Shown here in pieces: positions 32,775 to 41,717 of a DNA stretch of 64,000 bases. The notes under the pieces were generated by a model, which ran no database searches, was not told the DNA's origin, and saw nothing but the letters and a program-made list of their open reading frames with translations. The stretch's first letter is position 1, and each line of letters starts with the position of its first letter. A program made the position numbers and the translations under genes. The DNA comes from Bacteroidales bacterium UBA1173 (GTDB lineage Bacteria > Bacteroidota > Bacteroidia > Bacteroidales > F082): positions 188,675-252,674 of the forward strand of contig DBYZ01000007.1 in assembly GCA_002311655.1 (NCBI GenBank), written 5' to 3'.

Positions 32775-33311
32775 TTACTTATCTATTTTATCTTTCAAAT
32801 CTTTCATCATTTGTTTCCAAGGATTCTCTTCGTCATCCTCGTTTTCCGCCTCCGACTGTGAGAAGTTGTGCAGTCTTGCCAGGACTTCCTGGTTGCACAA
32901 GCTCTCGTCGTCGTGCGTTCTGTGAATCGGGAGCGACAAGATGATGTATTCATAAATCAAATCACTCAAGTCGAACTCGCTGTCGTTCTTCGTGATGATG
33001 ATCACATCCTCGTCTTCATCGTCTTTTTCGGCACCGTATTTCAGGTATATTTCTGCCGAATCCGCTATCGCCTGCTCATAATCATCACCGCATCTGTCGC
33101 ACTGAAGAACCACCTTTCCTTCAAAATTCATCGTCAAAACGAACATTGTTTCCATTTTTTCGACGCCTAAATGAAGGTTCACAACTCCTTTTTTTACCTC
33201 CGAATAGTCTCTATCTTCGAAGAAGCTGTCGTTTATAACATATTGATAATCAGTATGTCCGAACGGCAAGCCTGCCAGTGGAATCGTGAAAATGTTTTCT
33301 TCGTTCTTCAT
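32775..33311 (-). CDS. yceD: YceD/DUF177 family protein
   Basis: YceD proteins are linked to 23S rRNA accumulation and normally precede rpmF, as here. The 178-residue protein has the family CxxC block VVLQCDRCGDDY near residue 90 and an acidic C-terminal half (KYGAEKDDEDED). I start at MKNEENIFTIPL because a TATTTTTG box ends 19 bases upstream; the alternative start 7 codons earlier would overlap it. Confidence 0.92.
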   Translation of the reverse strand: MKNEENIFTIPLAGLPFGHTDYQYVINDSFFEDRDYSEVKKGVVNLHLGVEKMETMFVLTMNFEGKVVLQCDRCGDDYEQAIADSAEIYLKYGAEKDDEDEDVIIITKNDSEFDLSDLIYEYIILSLPIHRTHDDESLCNQEVLARLHNFSQSEAENEDDEENPWKQMMKDLKDKIDK

Positions 33312-33329
33312 TTTATCCAATTCGGGGTG

Positions 33330-33337
33330 CAAAAATA
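33330..33337 (-). promoter_or_regulatory. -7 box for yceD-rpmF
   Basis: CAAAAATA on plus reads TATTTTTG on minus, 19 bases upstream of the ATG at 33311. Confidence 0.5.
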
Positions 33338-33366
33338 CACTTTTTTTTGTTACAAATTACAAAAAA

Positions 33367-34953
33367 TTAATTTTTTAAACATTCTTTCAACATTTCGTCC
33401 AATGGCTCATACAACGGATAGAACGCTTCGTCACCGAAAATGTTCCTCGCCACATAAGCCTTGAACAGCTGTGCCGTCATCGGCTTAGCCACTTCCTTCT
33501 GCTCGTTGGTGCCTGTAATCTTCTTTTTCTTCGCCTCTTTTAGAATCTCATTCCACATCGCGTCAGTGAACTTGAACTTCTTGTCGAAACTCTTCTCATC
33601 ACCATATTTCATGATCTCATCACGATGAGCGTCGGAATAATCAAAGGCATACTGGAACACTATGCTGGCATTGACAATCTTGTTGAAGAAATATTCTGTT
33701 GAGTCTTGCTTCAACGGCACGTAAATGTCTGGCATGATGCCTCCGCCGCCATACACTGTCTTTCCTCCCGGTGTGACATATTTCAGCGAGTCGGCGAAAT
33801 GAATGCTGTCAGCACTGAACATTTCACCTGAGGTGTATCTGTCGTAAGCTTCATAGAGGTATTTCTCTCTGTCGCCGTCGAAAGGTTTCTGAATGCAGCG
33901 TCCCGTCGGGGTGTAATAACGCGCCACTGTGAGTCGCAAGCCTGCTCCGTCGCCGAGGTCGAACTGCTCCTGCACCAAGCCCTTGCCAAACGAACGACGG
34001 CCGATGATGGTGCCCCTGTCGTTGTCTTGAAGCGCGCCGGCCACAATCTCCGATGCCGATGCCGACCCTTCGTCAATCAATATCTTGACAGGTGTGTCTT
34101 CCAACATGCCATGCCGGCGCGCGAAGATGTACTGCCTGTCACGGTGCTCGCCTTGTGTGTATACAATAAGACTACCCCTCGGCAAGAACTCGTCAGCAAT
34201 CTCGACAGCCTCCGAGAGATAGCCTCCGGCATTGTCTCTGAGGTCGAAGACAAGCTCTTTCATGCCTTGCTTCTGCAGCTTTTTCACTGCGTTGACGAAT
34301 TCTTTGTGTGTCGTCGCGATGAACTTCACGAGTTTGATGTATCCCGTAGTCTCGTTGAGCATATATGCCACGTCGACGCTGTATGTCGGTATCACATCGC
34401 GTGTGATGGTGAAGTCGAGCAACTCAGGCACGCCACGGCGGAACATCTTCACGTTGACCTTGGTGCCGCGCGGTCCCTTGAGCATCTTCATCACCTTATT
34501 ATTAATTATACCCACGCCTGCGATGAGACTGTCGCCTACATATACGATTCTGTCGCCCGCCATGATGCCGCACTTCTCCGAAGGCCCGCCCTTGATGGTG
34601 CTGATAATCGTGACGGTGTCCTTCTCAATCCTGAACGTCACGCCTATGCCTTCAAAGCTGCCTTGCAGGTCTTCGTTGACTTCTTCCAAAACCTCCGGCT
34701 CGAAATATTCGCTGTGCGGATCCATCTTGTCGATGACGCTGGTAACCGCCTCAACCTGCAGTTTTTCTATGTTAACCGTGTCAACATAATCGTTTTCAAT
34801 GAGATAAAACACCTTATCCACAAGGTTCATGTTGCTGCCTTTATTAATAAAGGTGTTGCTTGCATCATTCGACCTTGCGATAACAATGCCGAGCAGTACG
34901 CCGAATGCGACTGCCACAGCAAGGTAAATAGGTGTTAAATGCTTCTGTCTCAT
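33367..34953 (-). CDS. S41-family C-terminal processing protease
   Basis: This is a membrane-anchored periplasmic serine protease of the CtpA/Prc type that trims or degrades exported proteins. An N-terminal hydrophobic anchor (IYLAVAVAFGVLLGIVI) is followed by a helical cap, a PDZ domain (FEGIGVTFRIEKDTV, GIMAGDRIVYVGD), and the catalytic core with Ser in DEGSASASEIVAGAL and Lys in GRRSFGKGLVQE. The 528-residue length includes a C-terminal extension of about 130 residues typical of Bacteroidota members. Its ATG shares one base with the fabD stop, so it is translated in the same operon. Confidence 0.95.
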   Translation of the reverse strand: MRQKHLTPIYLAVAVAFGVLLGIVIARSNDASNTFINKGSNMNLVDKVFYLIENDYVDTVNIEKLQVEAVTSVIDKMDPHSEYFEPEVLEEVNEDLQGSFEGIGVTFRIEKDTVTIISTIKGGPSEKCGIMAGDRIVYVGDSLIAGVGIINNKVMKMLKGPRGTKVNVKMFRRGVPELLDFTITRDVIPTYSVDVAYMLNETTGYIKLVKFIATTHKEFVNAVKKLQKQGMKELVFDLRDNAGGYLSEAVEIADEFLPRGSLIVYTQGEHRDRQYIFARRHGMLEDTPVKILIDEGSASASEIVAGALQDNDRGTIIGRRSFGKGLVQEQFDLGDGAGLRLTVARYYTPTGRCIQKPFDGDREKYLYEAYDRYTSGEMFSADSIHFADSLKYVTPGGKTVYGGGGIMPDIYVPLKQDSTEYFFNKIVNASIVFQYAFDYSDAHRDEIMKYGDEKSFDKKFKFTDAMWNEILKEAKKKKITGTNEQKEVAKPMTAQLFKAYVARNIFGDEAFYPLYEPLDEMLKECLKN

Positions 34954-35834
34954 TATATTGCTGCGCTTGACAACTCGATAGATGCACTCATTCTCTTGAA
35001 CAAGCCCTGAAGCACTGTGCCAGGACCGACTTCAATCACTTGGTTGACGCCAGCGGCAATCATATTTTCCATGGTCTGTGTCCAGCAAACAGGTGCTGTC
35101 AGCTGCTTGATGAGGTTAGCCTTGATGATCTCAGGGTCTGTCACTGCCTGACCTGTCACGTTCTGATACACTGGGCAGATGCCTTTCACGAACTTGGTCT
35201 TCTGGATGGCCTCGGCTAACTCTTCACGTGCCGGCTCCATCAATGGGCTGTGGAATGCGCCGCCGACTTTCAAAGGTAATGCGCGTTTTGCACCGGCTTC
35301 CTTCATCTTCTCACAAGCGATCTCGATGCCTTTCATGCTACCTGAAATCACCACCTGACCAGGACTGTTGAAGTTGGCAGGGACAACCACCTCGTCAATA
35401 GATTCGCAGATTGTTCTGATCTTGTCGTCATCGAGGTTGATGATGGCTGCCATGGTGCCTGGGTTGGCGTCGCAGGCTTTCTGCATTGCCATAGCACGCT
35501 GTGAAACGAGCTTCAAGCCGTCTTCAAATGTCAAAGTCTGGTTGGCTACCAATGCCGAGAACTCACCCAATGAGTGTCCCGCAACCATGTCAGGCTTGAA
35601 ATCATCACCCAACATCGTCGCCAGAATCACTGAATGCAGGAAAATCGACGGCTGCGTGACCTTGGTCTGGCGCAGATCCTCGTCGGTGCCCTCAAACATT
35701 ATATCTGTGATGTTGAATTTAAGGATGTCGTTAGCTTTGTTAAACATTTCCTTTGCCTTTGGGAACTTGTCGTACAAGTCTTTTCCCATTCCTACAAATT
35801 GTGCTCCTTGTCCAGGAAATACGTATGCTTTCAT
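34953..35834 (-). CDS. fabD: Malonyl-CoA:ACP transacylase FabD
   Basis: FabD loads malonyl groups onto acyl carrier protein for fatty-acid synthesis. The 293-residue protein has the N-terminal FPGQGAQ block, the nucleophile elbow GHSLGEFSAL, Arg in LVSQRAMAMQ, and the catalytic His in GAFHSPLMEPA. It lies 18 bases after folE and is followed with a one-base overlap by the S41 protease gene. Other fab genes are not nearby. Confidence 0.98.
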   Translation of the reverse strand: MKAYVFPGQGAQFVGMGKDLYDKFPKAKEMFNKANDILKFNITDIMFEGTDEDLRQTKVTQPSIFLHSVILATMLGDDFKPDMVAGHSLGEFSALVANQTLTFEDGLKLVSQRAMAMQKACDANPGTMAAIINLDDDKIRTICESIDEVVVPANFNSPGQVVISGSMKGIEIACEKMKEAGAKRALPLKVGGAFHSPLMEPAREELAEAIQKTKFVKGICPVYQNVTGQAVTDPEIIKANLIKQLTAPVCWTQTMENMIAAGVNQVIEVGPGTVLQGLFKRMSASIELSSAAI

Positions 35835-35852
35835 AATAATTTTAATTTCTTT

Positions 35853-36470
35853 TTAATGTAAATTTGTACCGATTAAATTTAAGAACTCCGCTCTTGTCTC
35901 GCCTCTCTCGAAGGCACCTACAAAATCAGATGTCGTGGTCACAGAGTTGAGCTTCTGCACACCTCTCATGCACATGCAAAGGTGGCGTGCCTCGATGACG
36001 ACGGCTACTCCAAGCGGATGCAACGCCTCGTTGATGGCTTCTTTGATCTGTGTGGTTAGGCGTTCCTGAACCTGCAGACGGCGGGCATATACCTCGACAA
36101 CTCTGGCAATCTTGCTCAAGCCAGTGATATAACCGTTCGGGATGTAAGCCACATGCGCCTTTCCTATAAACGGAATCATGTGATGCTCGCACATCGAAAA
36201 CAATTCAATATCCTTCACTATCACCATCTGACGGTAATTTTCCTTGAATCTTGCCGAGAGCAGTATCTCCATCGGGTCCATATTATAGCCTTGTGTCAGA
36301 AACTGCATCGACTTCGCCACACGTAACGGAGTCTTCAGAAGTCCCTCGCGGTCTGGGTTCTCGCCCAAAAGCTGGAGGATGGCTCTGTAATGCTCCATCA
36401 ACTTCTGCGTGCGTTCAGGATTGAATTTCTCTATCTTCTCGTAACCAATGAGTTCGCTATTATTTTCCAT
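35853..36470 (-). CDS. folE: GTP cyclohydrolase I FolE
   Basis: FolE opens and rebuilds GTP into 7,8-dihydroneopterin triphosphate, the first step of folate and queuosine precursors. Zinc ligands are seen in SMCEHHMIPF and LCMCMRG, and the family block GLSKIARVVEVYARRLQVQE is complete. I start at MENNSELIGYEKI (205 residues); it overlaps the 3' end of the small membrane-protein gene by 11 bases, which suggests translational coupling. Confidence 0.97.
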   Translation of the reverse strand: MENNSELIGYEKIEKFNPERTQKLMEHYRAILQLLGENPDREGLLKTPLRVAKSMQFLTQGYNMDPMEILLSARFKENYRQMVIVKDIELFSMCEHHMIPFIGKAHVAYIPNGYITGLSKIARVVEVYARRLQVQERLTTQIKEAINEALHPLGVAVVIEARHLCMCMRGVQKLNSVTTTSDFVGAFERGETRAEFLNLIGTNLH

Positions 36471-36843
36471 CGGATTTCTTTTCTTTTCTTGAAAGTTTAT
36501 ATGTCTCAAAGATGCTGAAAATCAAATAATAACAGAGAAAAGTGATTGCAAAACGCTTTCCGTCTTCCTTGAAATTGAGGATGTAAACGAAAATGATACC
36601 CAGATACAGCATCATCTTCACCACCGTCGCTCCCATGTAGAAGTTGGCGAACTTGCGCATGTCTTTTTTCTTCGCCTTTTCGCTGAGGAGATACATCACA
36701 ATGCTTACGATGAAGAAAAAGCACACGATAGCTGGCCACCACACTGTCAGGGTGTTGCGTAATGCCACCGACACCGCGAAGACCACAAGCGTCAGCAAAC
36801 ACAGCTGTTTTATGAATTTACTGTCTTTTTCTCTCTGTTCCAT
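36460..36843 (-). CDS. Small four-helix membrane protein, ATP-synthase-neighbourhood type
   Basis: I do not recognise a named family. The 127-residue protein has four hydrophobic segments (LCLLTLVVFAVSVAL, WPAIVCFFFIVSIVMYLL, VVKMMLYLGIIFVYIL, FAITFLCYYLIFSIF) and a basic C-terminus, like AtpI-type proteins. In many Bacteroidota a protein of this kind follows the bactofilin gene and precedes the F0F1 ATP synthase genes. Here that order stops after this gene, and folE follows instead. The start lies 3 bases after the bactofilin stop. Confidence 0.7.
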   Translation of the reverse strand: MEQREKDSKFIKQLCLLTLVVFAVSVALRNTLTVWWPAIVCFFFIVSIVMYLLSEKAKKKDMRKFANFYMGATVVKMMLYLGIIFVYILNFKEDGKRFAITFLCYYLIFSIFETYKLSRKEKKSDGK

Positions 36844-36846
36844 TTG

Positions 36847-37206
36847 TTATTTTTTTACTTCGTTAGCTTTCTGCGACATGTCGCACTTGCCTGTGAAGAT
36901 GGCTCCGACTTCGATGAACAGCTGTTTCGTGTAAAGCTCGACCTCGAGACGTGACGTTGCCTTCAATGATGTAAGCTCATCGACTCTGATGGTTCCCTTC
37001 ACCTTTCCTGAGATGTCGGCGCTGTTGCAGATGATGTCGCCTTCAACCACACCCTGTTGGCCGATCACGACTTTGCCGTTTGATCTCATTGTTCCGATAA
37101 TTGTGCCGTCAACGCGGATGTCGCCTGTTGCGATGATTTCACCTTTAATGGTTGTTCCGTTGCCGATAAGGTTGTTTCTTACCGGAGATTCTTGATTTGC
37201 ACTCAT
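36847..37206 (-). CDS. Bactofilin
   Basis: Bactofilins polymerise without nucleotide into cytoskeletal filaments that position envelope enzymes. The 119-residue protein is one right-handed beta-helix made of short repeats: GNGTTIKGEIIATGDIRVDG, TIIGTMRSNGKVVIG, VEGDIICNSADISGKVKG, and so on, with a short N-terminal tail. It lies 4 bases after the PorW/SprE-like gene and 3 bases before the small membrane-protein gene, so the three form one transcription unit. Confidence 0.93.
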   Translation of the reverse strand: MSANQESPVRNNLIGNGTTIKGEIIATGDIRVDGTIIGTMRSNGKVVIGQQGVVEGDIICNSADISGKVKGTIRVDELTSLKATSRLEVELYTKQLFIEVGAIFTGKCDMSQKANEVKK

Positions 37207-37210
37207 ATTT

Positions 37211-39886
37211 CTATTTGTTGTATTGATGCCAAAACTCTAGATAATCTTCCACATTCTTTTCCTGATAGAAAATCGGATAGTTTGACACTGATATTATGAT
37301 TACTTGATAATTTTCCTTGTCGATTCCTCCAAAGACATAGTCGTTAAGGAACATCGCCGTCCTGTAGTCAATGGCTTTGTCAACATTCTCGAATTTCTCG
37401 ATGTAAATCAACGCATCGTCTTTATTGAGCATCACATTCTTGATCTTCAGCTGATCCATTCGGAAATTGTTCTTGTTGAAGTCGCTGATACGTACTTTGA
37501 GCGGGTTGATACGCACTTTCTTGTTGCAGATAACCATCACGTAATACTCATCGTTTGGACGGAATGTGTACGGTGACTCTTTCTCCGTAACCTGCTCGTC
37601 TTTCGGACGTGCGCTCTCGATGTTCAGACCGAGGTTGTACATGTCATTGGCCTTCAAAAGGACATCCAAAGCAAACGGCTTGATGCTGCTCTCAGGATAT
37701 TTCTGGATGAGGTTGAGGAGCGAATACGCCATGGAATCAACAACTTCCACATAACCTAACGAAATGGCGTTGAGGAACTCGAAACGTGGCATGTATAGAG
37801 TGTCGTCGGCGTAGTTCTGGCGTGCCTTCCTGACGTTCATCATAACTCTCTGATACTGACCGTTTTGATATGCTTCAAAAGTCTTCGAATAGAGTTGCTC
37901 CGCCTCGGCTCCTTTTTCATGTTCCTTCACGAAATAGTCAGGATCGAGGATGATTTTAGCCTGATTTGAGTCAGGATATTTCGTCAGGACGAGGTTTTTG
38001 TATTTGTCTGCTTCTGCTGTTTCCTTTCGGACGCTGTGCATCTTGTAAAGGTAATACCATGCCGACACTTCATTGGAGTTGTCAGGATAGCGCTCGGTGA
38101 GCTCTTTGTATGCCTCGATGGAACGCGGATAATCCTGCAAATCGCTGTAATACACGAATCCTATGTTGTTGAGTGCCTCGGCAATCTGAGCGTTCGCCTG
38201 GTCTTTTGCCTGCTGCGTGAAAGGAATCTGTTTCAGATAATAGCCGCGGTCGAGCGGGGTGTATTGCGTTGTGTCTCTGCTGATTTCAAGGCCTTTGAGA
38301 TAGTTTTGGCGTTCCTCGTCGCTCATCTTTGCCAGCTCTTCCTCTGAAAGCTCTTCCTTCTGCTCTTCTTCTTTTGCGAAGCTTTGCTTATTGGAGATAA
38401 ACCAGTAGTCTTCAAGCATTCGGTTGCCCCATCTTGTCTTAAAATCGTTGGCACCGCGTGTTCTTGTGGCAGTGTTGTAGAAATACCAGTTGCCGTCGTT
38501 GCCGTCTGGCACCACGGAGGCAGGTTTTTCATTGCCGCCGTTCATCGCAATCTGCTTCTCTATCTCACGCTGCTCCTCAAGACGTTTCTGCTCTTCCTTG
38601 TATTCTTCTATCACCTTGTCGATGATGGCATTGCGTTTTATCGAATCCATGTCGGCGAGACGCAGAAGCGAGTCTTGTGTGTGGTAAACGGTGAGGTTCG
38701 ACACCAGGTCGGTGAGCATCACTGAGAGGTTGAGCAAACTGTCGTATCCCGGATAGCTTCTGTCCATCGTCATCACGGCGGTGTCGAAATATGCCTGACT
38801 CAACACATAGTCATTGTTCGCAAACAAGATATCCGCAACATCAAGTGATGACTTGATTTTCTGAATGTTGTTTGTGGTGCTTGCTGCCACCGACTTTCTC
38901 AGATAATTCACGCCTGCTTTCTCGTTGTTGTTGTCCAACGCCACATCAGCCATTGCATAATAGATGCGGTCTTTGAAATCGGTGTTTTTGTTGTCCTTGA
39001 GCATCTTGTTCAACATTTTCATGATGGTCGAGGTGTCAGCGTCGTAACATCTCGCAAGGTTCATCCTCGCCTCGAAAGTCATCTCATACGAAGGGTGTTT
39101 CTTAATTACGTTCTTGAACTGCTCGGTGGCACGTGTCTTGTCGTTCTGGTTTTTGTAAATCTGACCCAAGATGAACATTGCGCGTGTCTTGTTGTACTTG
39201 CCTCTCGCAGTGAGAAGTGAGCTTCGCAGATATTTCACAGCATCGTTGTCTCTGCCCATGGCGATATAGTAATCGGCATAAACCAAGTCGATGTTGGTGC
39301 GCACATATTTCGGAATCTTTTCGCCTTTGTCCATCACCACAAGTATCGACTGAAGCATGGCTTCGGCTTTCTCAAACTGTTTTGTTGCAATGTAAGTCTT
39401 TGCTAACCAAAGTGTTGCAGTGAATCTGTCGGGACTGTTGCGGTATTGTGTCGCGGCATATTCAAAGGTGCGTCGGGCAGGCACATAATCCTGCTTGTAG
39501 AAATGCGACATTCCCATGTCGATGAAGGCGTTGTCAATCCATCGCACATACTCTTTGTTGTTGAAACGCATGGAGTGTTTCTGAATACATACAGCATCCT
39601 TCTCAATGGTGCGGTCCATGTTCTGGTTCAGTGCCAAAGCGTTTTCTTTTGTGCCGTAATTAAACACCGGCAACGTCTTTGTGTAGTCGTCTTTCACACT
39701 CTGACGCAGCGTTTTTTCGCCTGCTTTGACGCTCTCGTTGCCGTTCCACCATACGTTATAATGGCTCGTCATGTTATGCCAGACACGTCTGTTCCACTTG
39801 TTCTTTTTTGTGGAGCACGATGCTAACATTATGATTGCCAATAATATAGCCGATAATCCTAAGATTTTATATGTCTTGATCTTCAT
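37211..39886 (-). CDS. porW: PorW/SprE-like TPR lipoprotein of the type IX secretion system
   Basis: The 891-residue protein has a lipobox (IMLASCST) followed by KKNKWNRRVWHNMTSHYN, the N-terminus typical of PorW/SprE, then tandem TPR units over residues 100-420 and again around 580-760. A charged coiled stretch (KEEEQKEELSEEELAKM) joins the two TPR regions. PorW and SprE are envelope lipoproteins needed for type IX secretion and, in gliding species, for motility; they are thought to link the trans-envelope motor to other parts. It lies 4 bases upstream of bactofilin. The por core genes lie 5 kb away on the other strand. A less specific call would be a TPR-repeat lipoprotein. Confidence 0.75.
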   Translation of the reverse strand: MKIKTYKILGLSAILLAIIMLASCSTKKNKWNRRVWHNMTSHYNVWWNGNESVKAGEKTLRQSVKDDYTKTLPVFNYGTKENALALNQNMDRTIEKDAVCIQKHSMRFNNKEYVRWIDNAFIDMGMSHFYKQDYVPARRTFEYAATQYRNSPDRFTATLWLAKTYIATKQFEKAEAMLQSILVVMDKGEKIPKYVRTNIDLVYADYYIAMGRDNDAVKYLRSSLLTARGKYNKTRAMFILGQIYKNQNDKTRATEQFKNVIKKHPSYEMTFEARMNLARCYDADTSTIMKMLNKMLKDNKNTDFKDRIYYAMADVALDNNNEKAGVNYLRKSVAASTTNNIQKIKSSLDVADILFANNDYVLSQAYFDTAVMTMDRSYPGYDSLLNLSVMLTDLVSNLTVYHTQDSLLRLADMDSIKRNAIIDKVIEEYKEEQKRLEEQREIEKQIAMNGGNEKPASVVPDGNDGNWYFYNTATRTRGANDFKTRWGNRMLEDYWFISNKQSFAKEEEQKEELSEEELAKMSDEERQNYLKGLEISRDTTQYTPLDRGYYLKQIPFTQQAKDQANAQIAEALNNIGFVYYSDLQDYPRSIEAYKELTERYPDNSNEVSAWYYLYKMHSVRKETAEADKYKNLVLTKYPDSNQAKIILDPDYFVKEHEKGAEAEQLYSKTFEAYQNGQYQRVMMNVRKARQNYADDTLYMPRFEFLNAISLGYVEVVDSMAYSLLNLIQKYPESSIKPFALDVLLKANDMYNLGLNIESARPKDEQVTEKESPYTFRPNDEYYVMVICNKKVRINPLKVRISDFNKNNFRMDQLKIKNVMLNKDDALIYIEKFENVDKAIDYRTAMFLNDYVFGGIDKENYQVIIISVSNYPIFYQEKNVEDYLEFWHQYNK

Positions 39887-39914
39887 TTGATAAAATTCCT
39901 ATTATCCAAAACTG

Positions 39915-39922
39915 CAAAAATA
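39915..39922 (-). promoter_or_regulatory. -7 box for the porW-bactofilin operon
   Basis: CAAAAATA on plus reads TATTTTTG on minus, 28 bases upstream of the ATG at 39886. Confidence 0.5.
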
Positions 39923-40028
39923 ATAAATTCGTGTGTTCATTTGTCTTTTTTTTAAAAAAATATAAATATATACGCCGATTTGAGAAAATCTTTGTAATTT
40001 TACAAGCTGAATAAAAGGCTGTTTTTGA

Positions 40029-41717
40029 ATGGAAAATTTTATCGTATCGGCACGAAAATACCGCCCGTCGACCTTTGAGAGCGTCGTGGGTCAGCATGCC
40101 ATCACTTCTACGTTGCAGAATGCTATCCGCAACAACACTTTGGCGCAGGCGTTCCTATTCTGCGGACCGCGAGGCGTGGGCAAGACCACATGCGCCCGTA
40201 TCATGGCGAAAACCATCAACTGTCTGAATCCGACAGAGGATATGGAGGCATGCAATGAATGTGAGTCATGCGTGAGTTTCAACAACAACGCGTCGTTTAA
40301 CATATTTGAACTCGATGCGGCGTCAAATAGTGGTGTCGACGACATCCGCGCCCTCATTGACCAGGTGCGTATCCCGCCTCAAATCGGTAAGTATAAGGTA
40401 TACATCATAGACGAGGTCCACATGTTGTCGGGCGCGGCGTTCAACGCATTCCTGAAGACACTCGAGGAGCCGCCGGCGTATGCGAAATTCATCCTCGCCA
40501 CTACTGAGAAACACAAAATCTTGCCGACCATTCTCTCGAGATGCCAAATATTTGATTTTAAACGCATTACGGTAGAGGATATCACAAAACATCTGCAAAA
40601 AATAGCCGAAAAAGAGGGTGTCAACGCCGAAGAAGAAGCTCTTAACATTATAGCTCAGAAAGCCGACGGTGCCCTTCGTGACGCTCTCTCGATCTTCGAC
40701 CAGATGGTGAGTTTCTCGGGCAATAACATCACCTATAAAGATGTCATCGCCAACCTCAACGTCCTCGACTATGAATATTATTTCGGCATGGTTGAGAATA
40801 TCCTCGCCAACGATATAAACTCGATACTGCTGCTCCTTAACGAAGTGATTAACAAGGGCTTTGACCCGCAGAACTTCATCCAGGGCATGGCGAGCCATCT
40901 GCGTAACCTGCTTCTTGGCAAAGACCAGCGTGTCATCAACCTGATGGAGGTCAGCAACCAGCTGAAGGAACGCTACGCAAAACAGGCTGAACGCTGCAGT
41001 GTGCCATTCCTCCTCAAATCCCTCGACCTCGCCAACGAATGCGACATCAACTTCAGAAGCGCTAACAATAAACGATTACACCTTGAGGTGGCACTGCTTA
41101 AAATGGTTGAGATTCCTCGCTCCGCTGTCATTTCTAGCGAAGCGCAGCCTAAGCGAGAAACCTCAAACATTGTTAACGAGAACAAACCGATAGCACCCTC
41201 TCCAAAACCGGCACCAGCGCCTGCTCCGGCACCGGCAGCCCCTGCTACTTCAGCCCCAGCGCCAGTGCAACGTGTCCGTCGCTCTGGCACTATATCCATA
41301 AACGACACCGACACCAAAAAACAAGAGCAGGAAGCTCCTGTCGAGATGAAAAACAACCCTTTTACTCAGGAGATGCTGGTCGGGGCGTGGACGAAATTCG
41401 TTGAGACAAACAAAAACATTTCACCGAACTTCGTGGCCGGCATCGGTAAATATCAACCAACGCTGAAAGAGAATAACGAGATTCATTACGATGTGGATAA
41501 CGTGCTGGTTGTCAATGATATAAATAACATAGGCAAGCTCCGCGAACATTTGTCGAAGGAGCTTAACAACAACCAGTTCAAACTGATGCATCATATCATC
41601 GAGAAGCCTAAAGACGACATCGCATACACTGACCGCAGCCGCTTCGAGAAGATGGCGGAAATGAATCCTAATGTTTTGACTTTAAAAAAAGGCCTCGGCC
41701 TCAATATTGACATATGA
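40029..41717 (+). CDS. dnaX: DNA polymerase III subunit gamma/tau DnaX
   Basis: DnaX is the clamp-loader ATPase subunit of the replicase. Walker A is GPRGVGKTT, the zinc ribbon is supplied by the Cys cluster in NCLNPTEDMEACNECESC, Walker B is IIDEVHMLS, and the SRC motif is TILSRCQIF. The AAA+ region ends near residue 360. After it comes an unusual linker EIPRSAVISSEAQPKRET, encoded by a repeat-like DNA segment, then a Pro/Ala stretch (PAPAPAPAAPATSAPAPV) and a 150-residue C-terminal domain that corresponds to tau. The plsC-like gene overlaps its stop by four bases. No frameshift slippery site was noted. Confidence 0.97.
   Translation: MENFIVSARKYRPSTFESVVGQHAITSTLQNAIRNNTLAQAFLFCGPRGVGKTTCARIMAKTINCLNPTEDMEACNECESCVSFNNNASFNIFELDAASNSGVDDIRALIDQVRIPPQIGKYKVYIIDEVHMLSGAAFNAFLKTLEEPPAYAKFILATTEKHKILPTILSRCQIFDFKRITVEDITKHLQKIAEKEGVNAEEEALNIIAQKADGALRDALSIFDQMVSFSGNNITYKDVIANLNVLDYEYYFGMVENILANDINSILLLLNEVINKGFDPQNFIQGMASHLRNLLLGKDQRVINLMEVSNQLKERYAKQAERCSVPFLLKSLDLANECDINFRSANNKRLHLEVALLKMVEIPRSAVISSEAQPKRETSNIVNENKPIAPSPKPAPAPAPAPAAPATSAPAPVQRVRRSGTISINDTDTKKQEQEAPVEMKNNPFTQEMLVGAWTKFVETNKNISPNFVAGIGKYQPTLKENNEIHYDVDNVLVVNDINNIGKLREHLSKELNNNQFKLMHHIIEKPKDDIAYTDRSRFEKMAEMNPNVLTLKKGLGLNIDI
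41110..41164. repeat. Intragenic GTCATTTC-type repeat in dnaX
   Basis: GATTCCTCGCT at the left and AGCGAGAAACCTC at the right frame GTCATTTCTAGCGAAGCG, close to the units of the element at 29709-29828 (GTCATTTCGACCGAAGCG). It stays in frame and encodes EIPRSAVISSEAQPKRET between the AAA+ region and the Pro/Ala linker of DnaX. Confidence 0.7.

Noticed and set aside
39887..40028. Clear dnaX promoter
   Set aside because: Only the minus-strand box for porW is convincing; no TAnnTTTG box in good position was found for dnaX.
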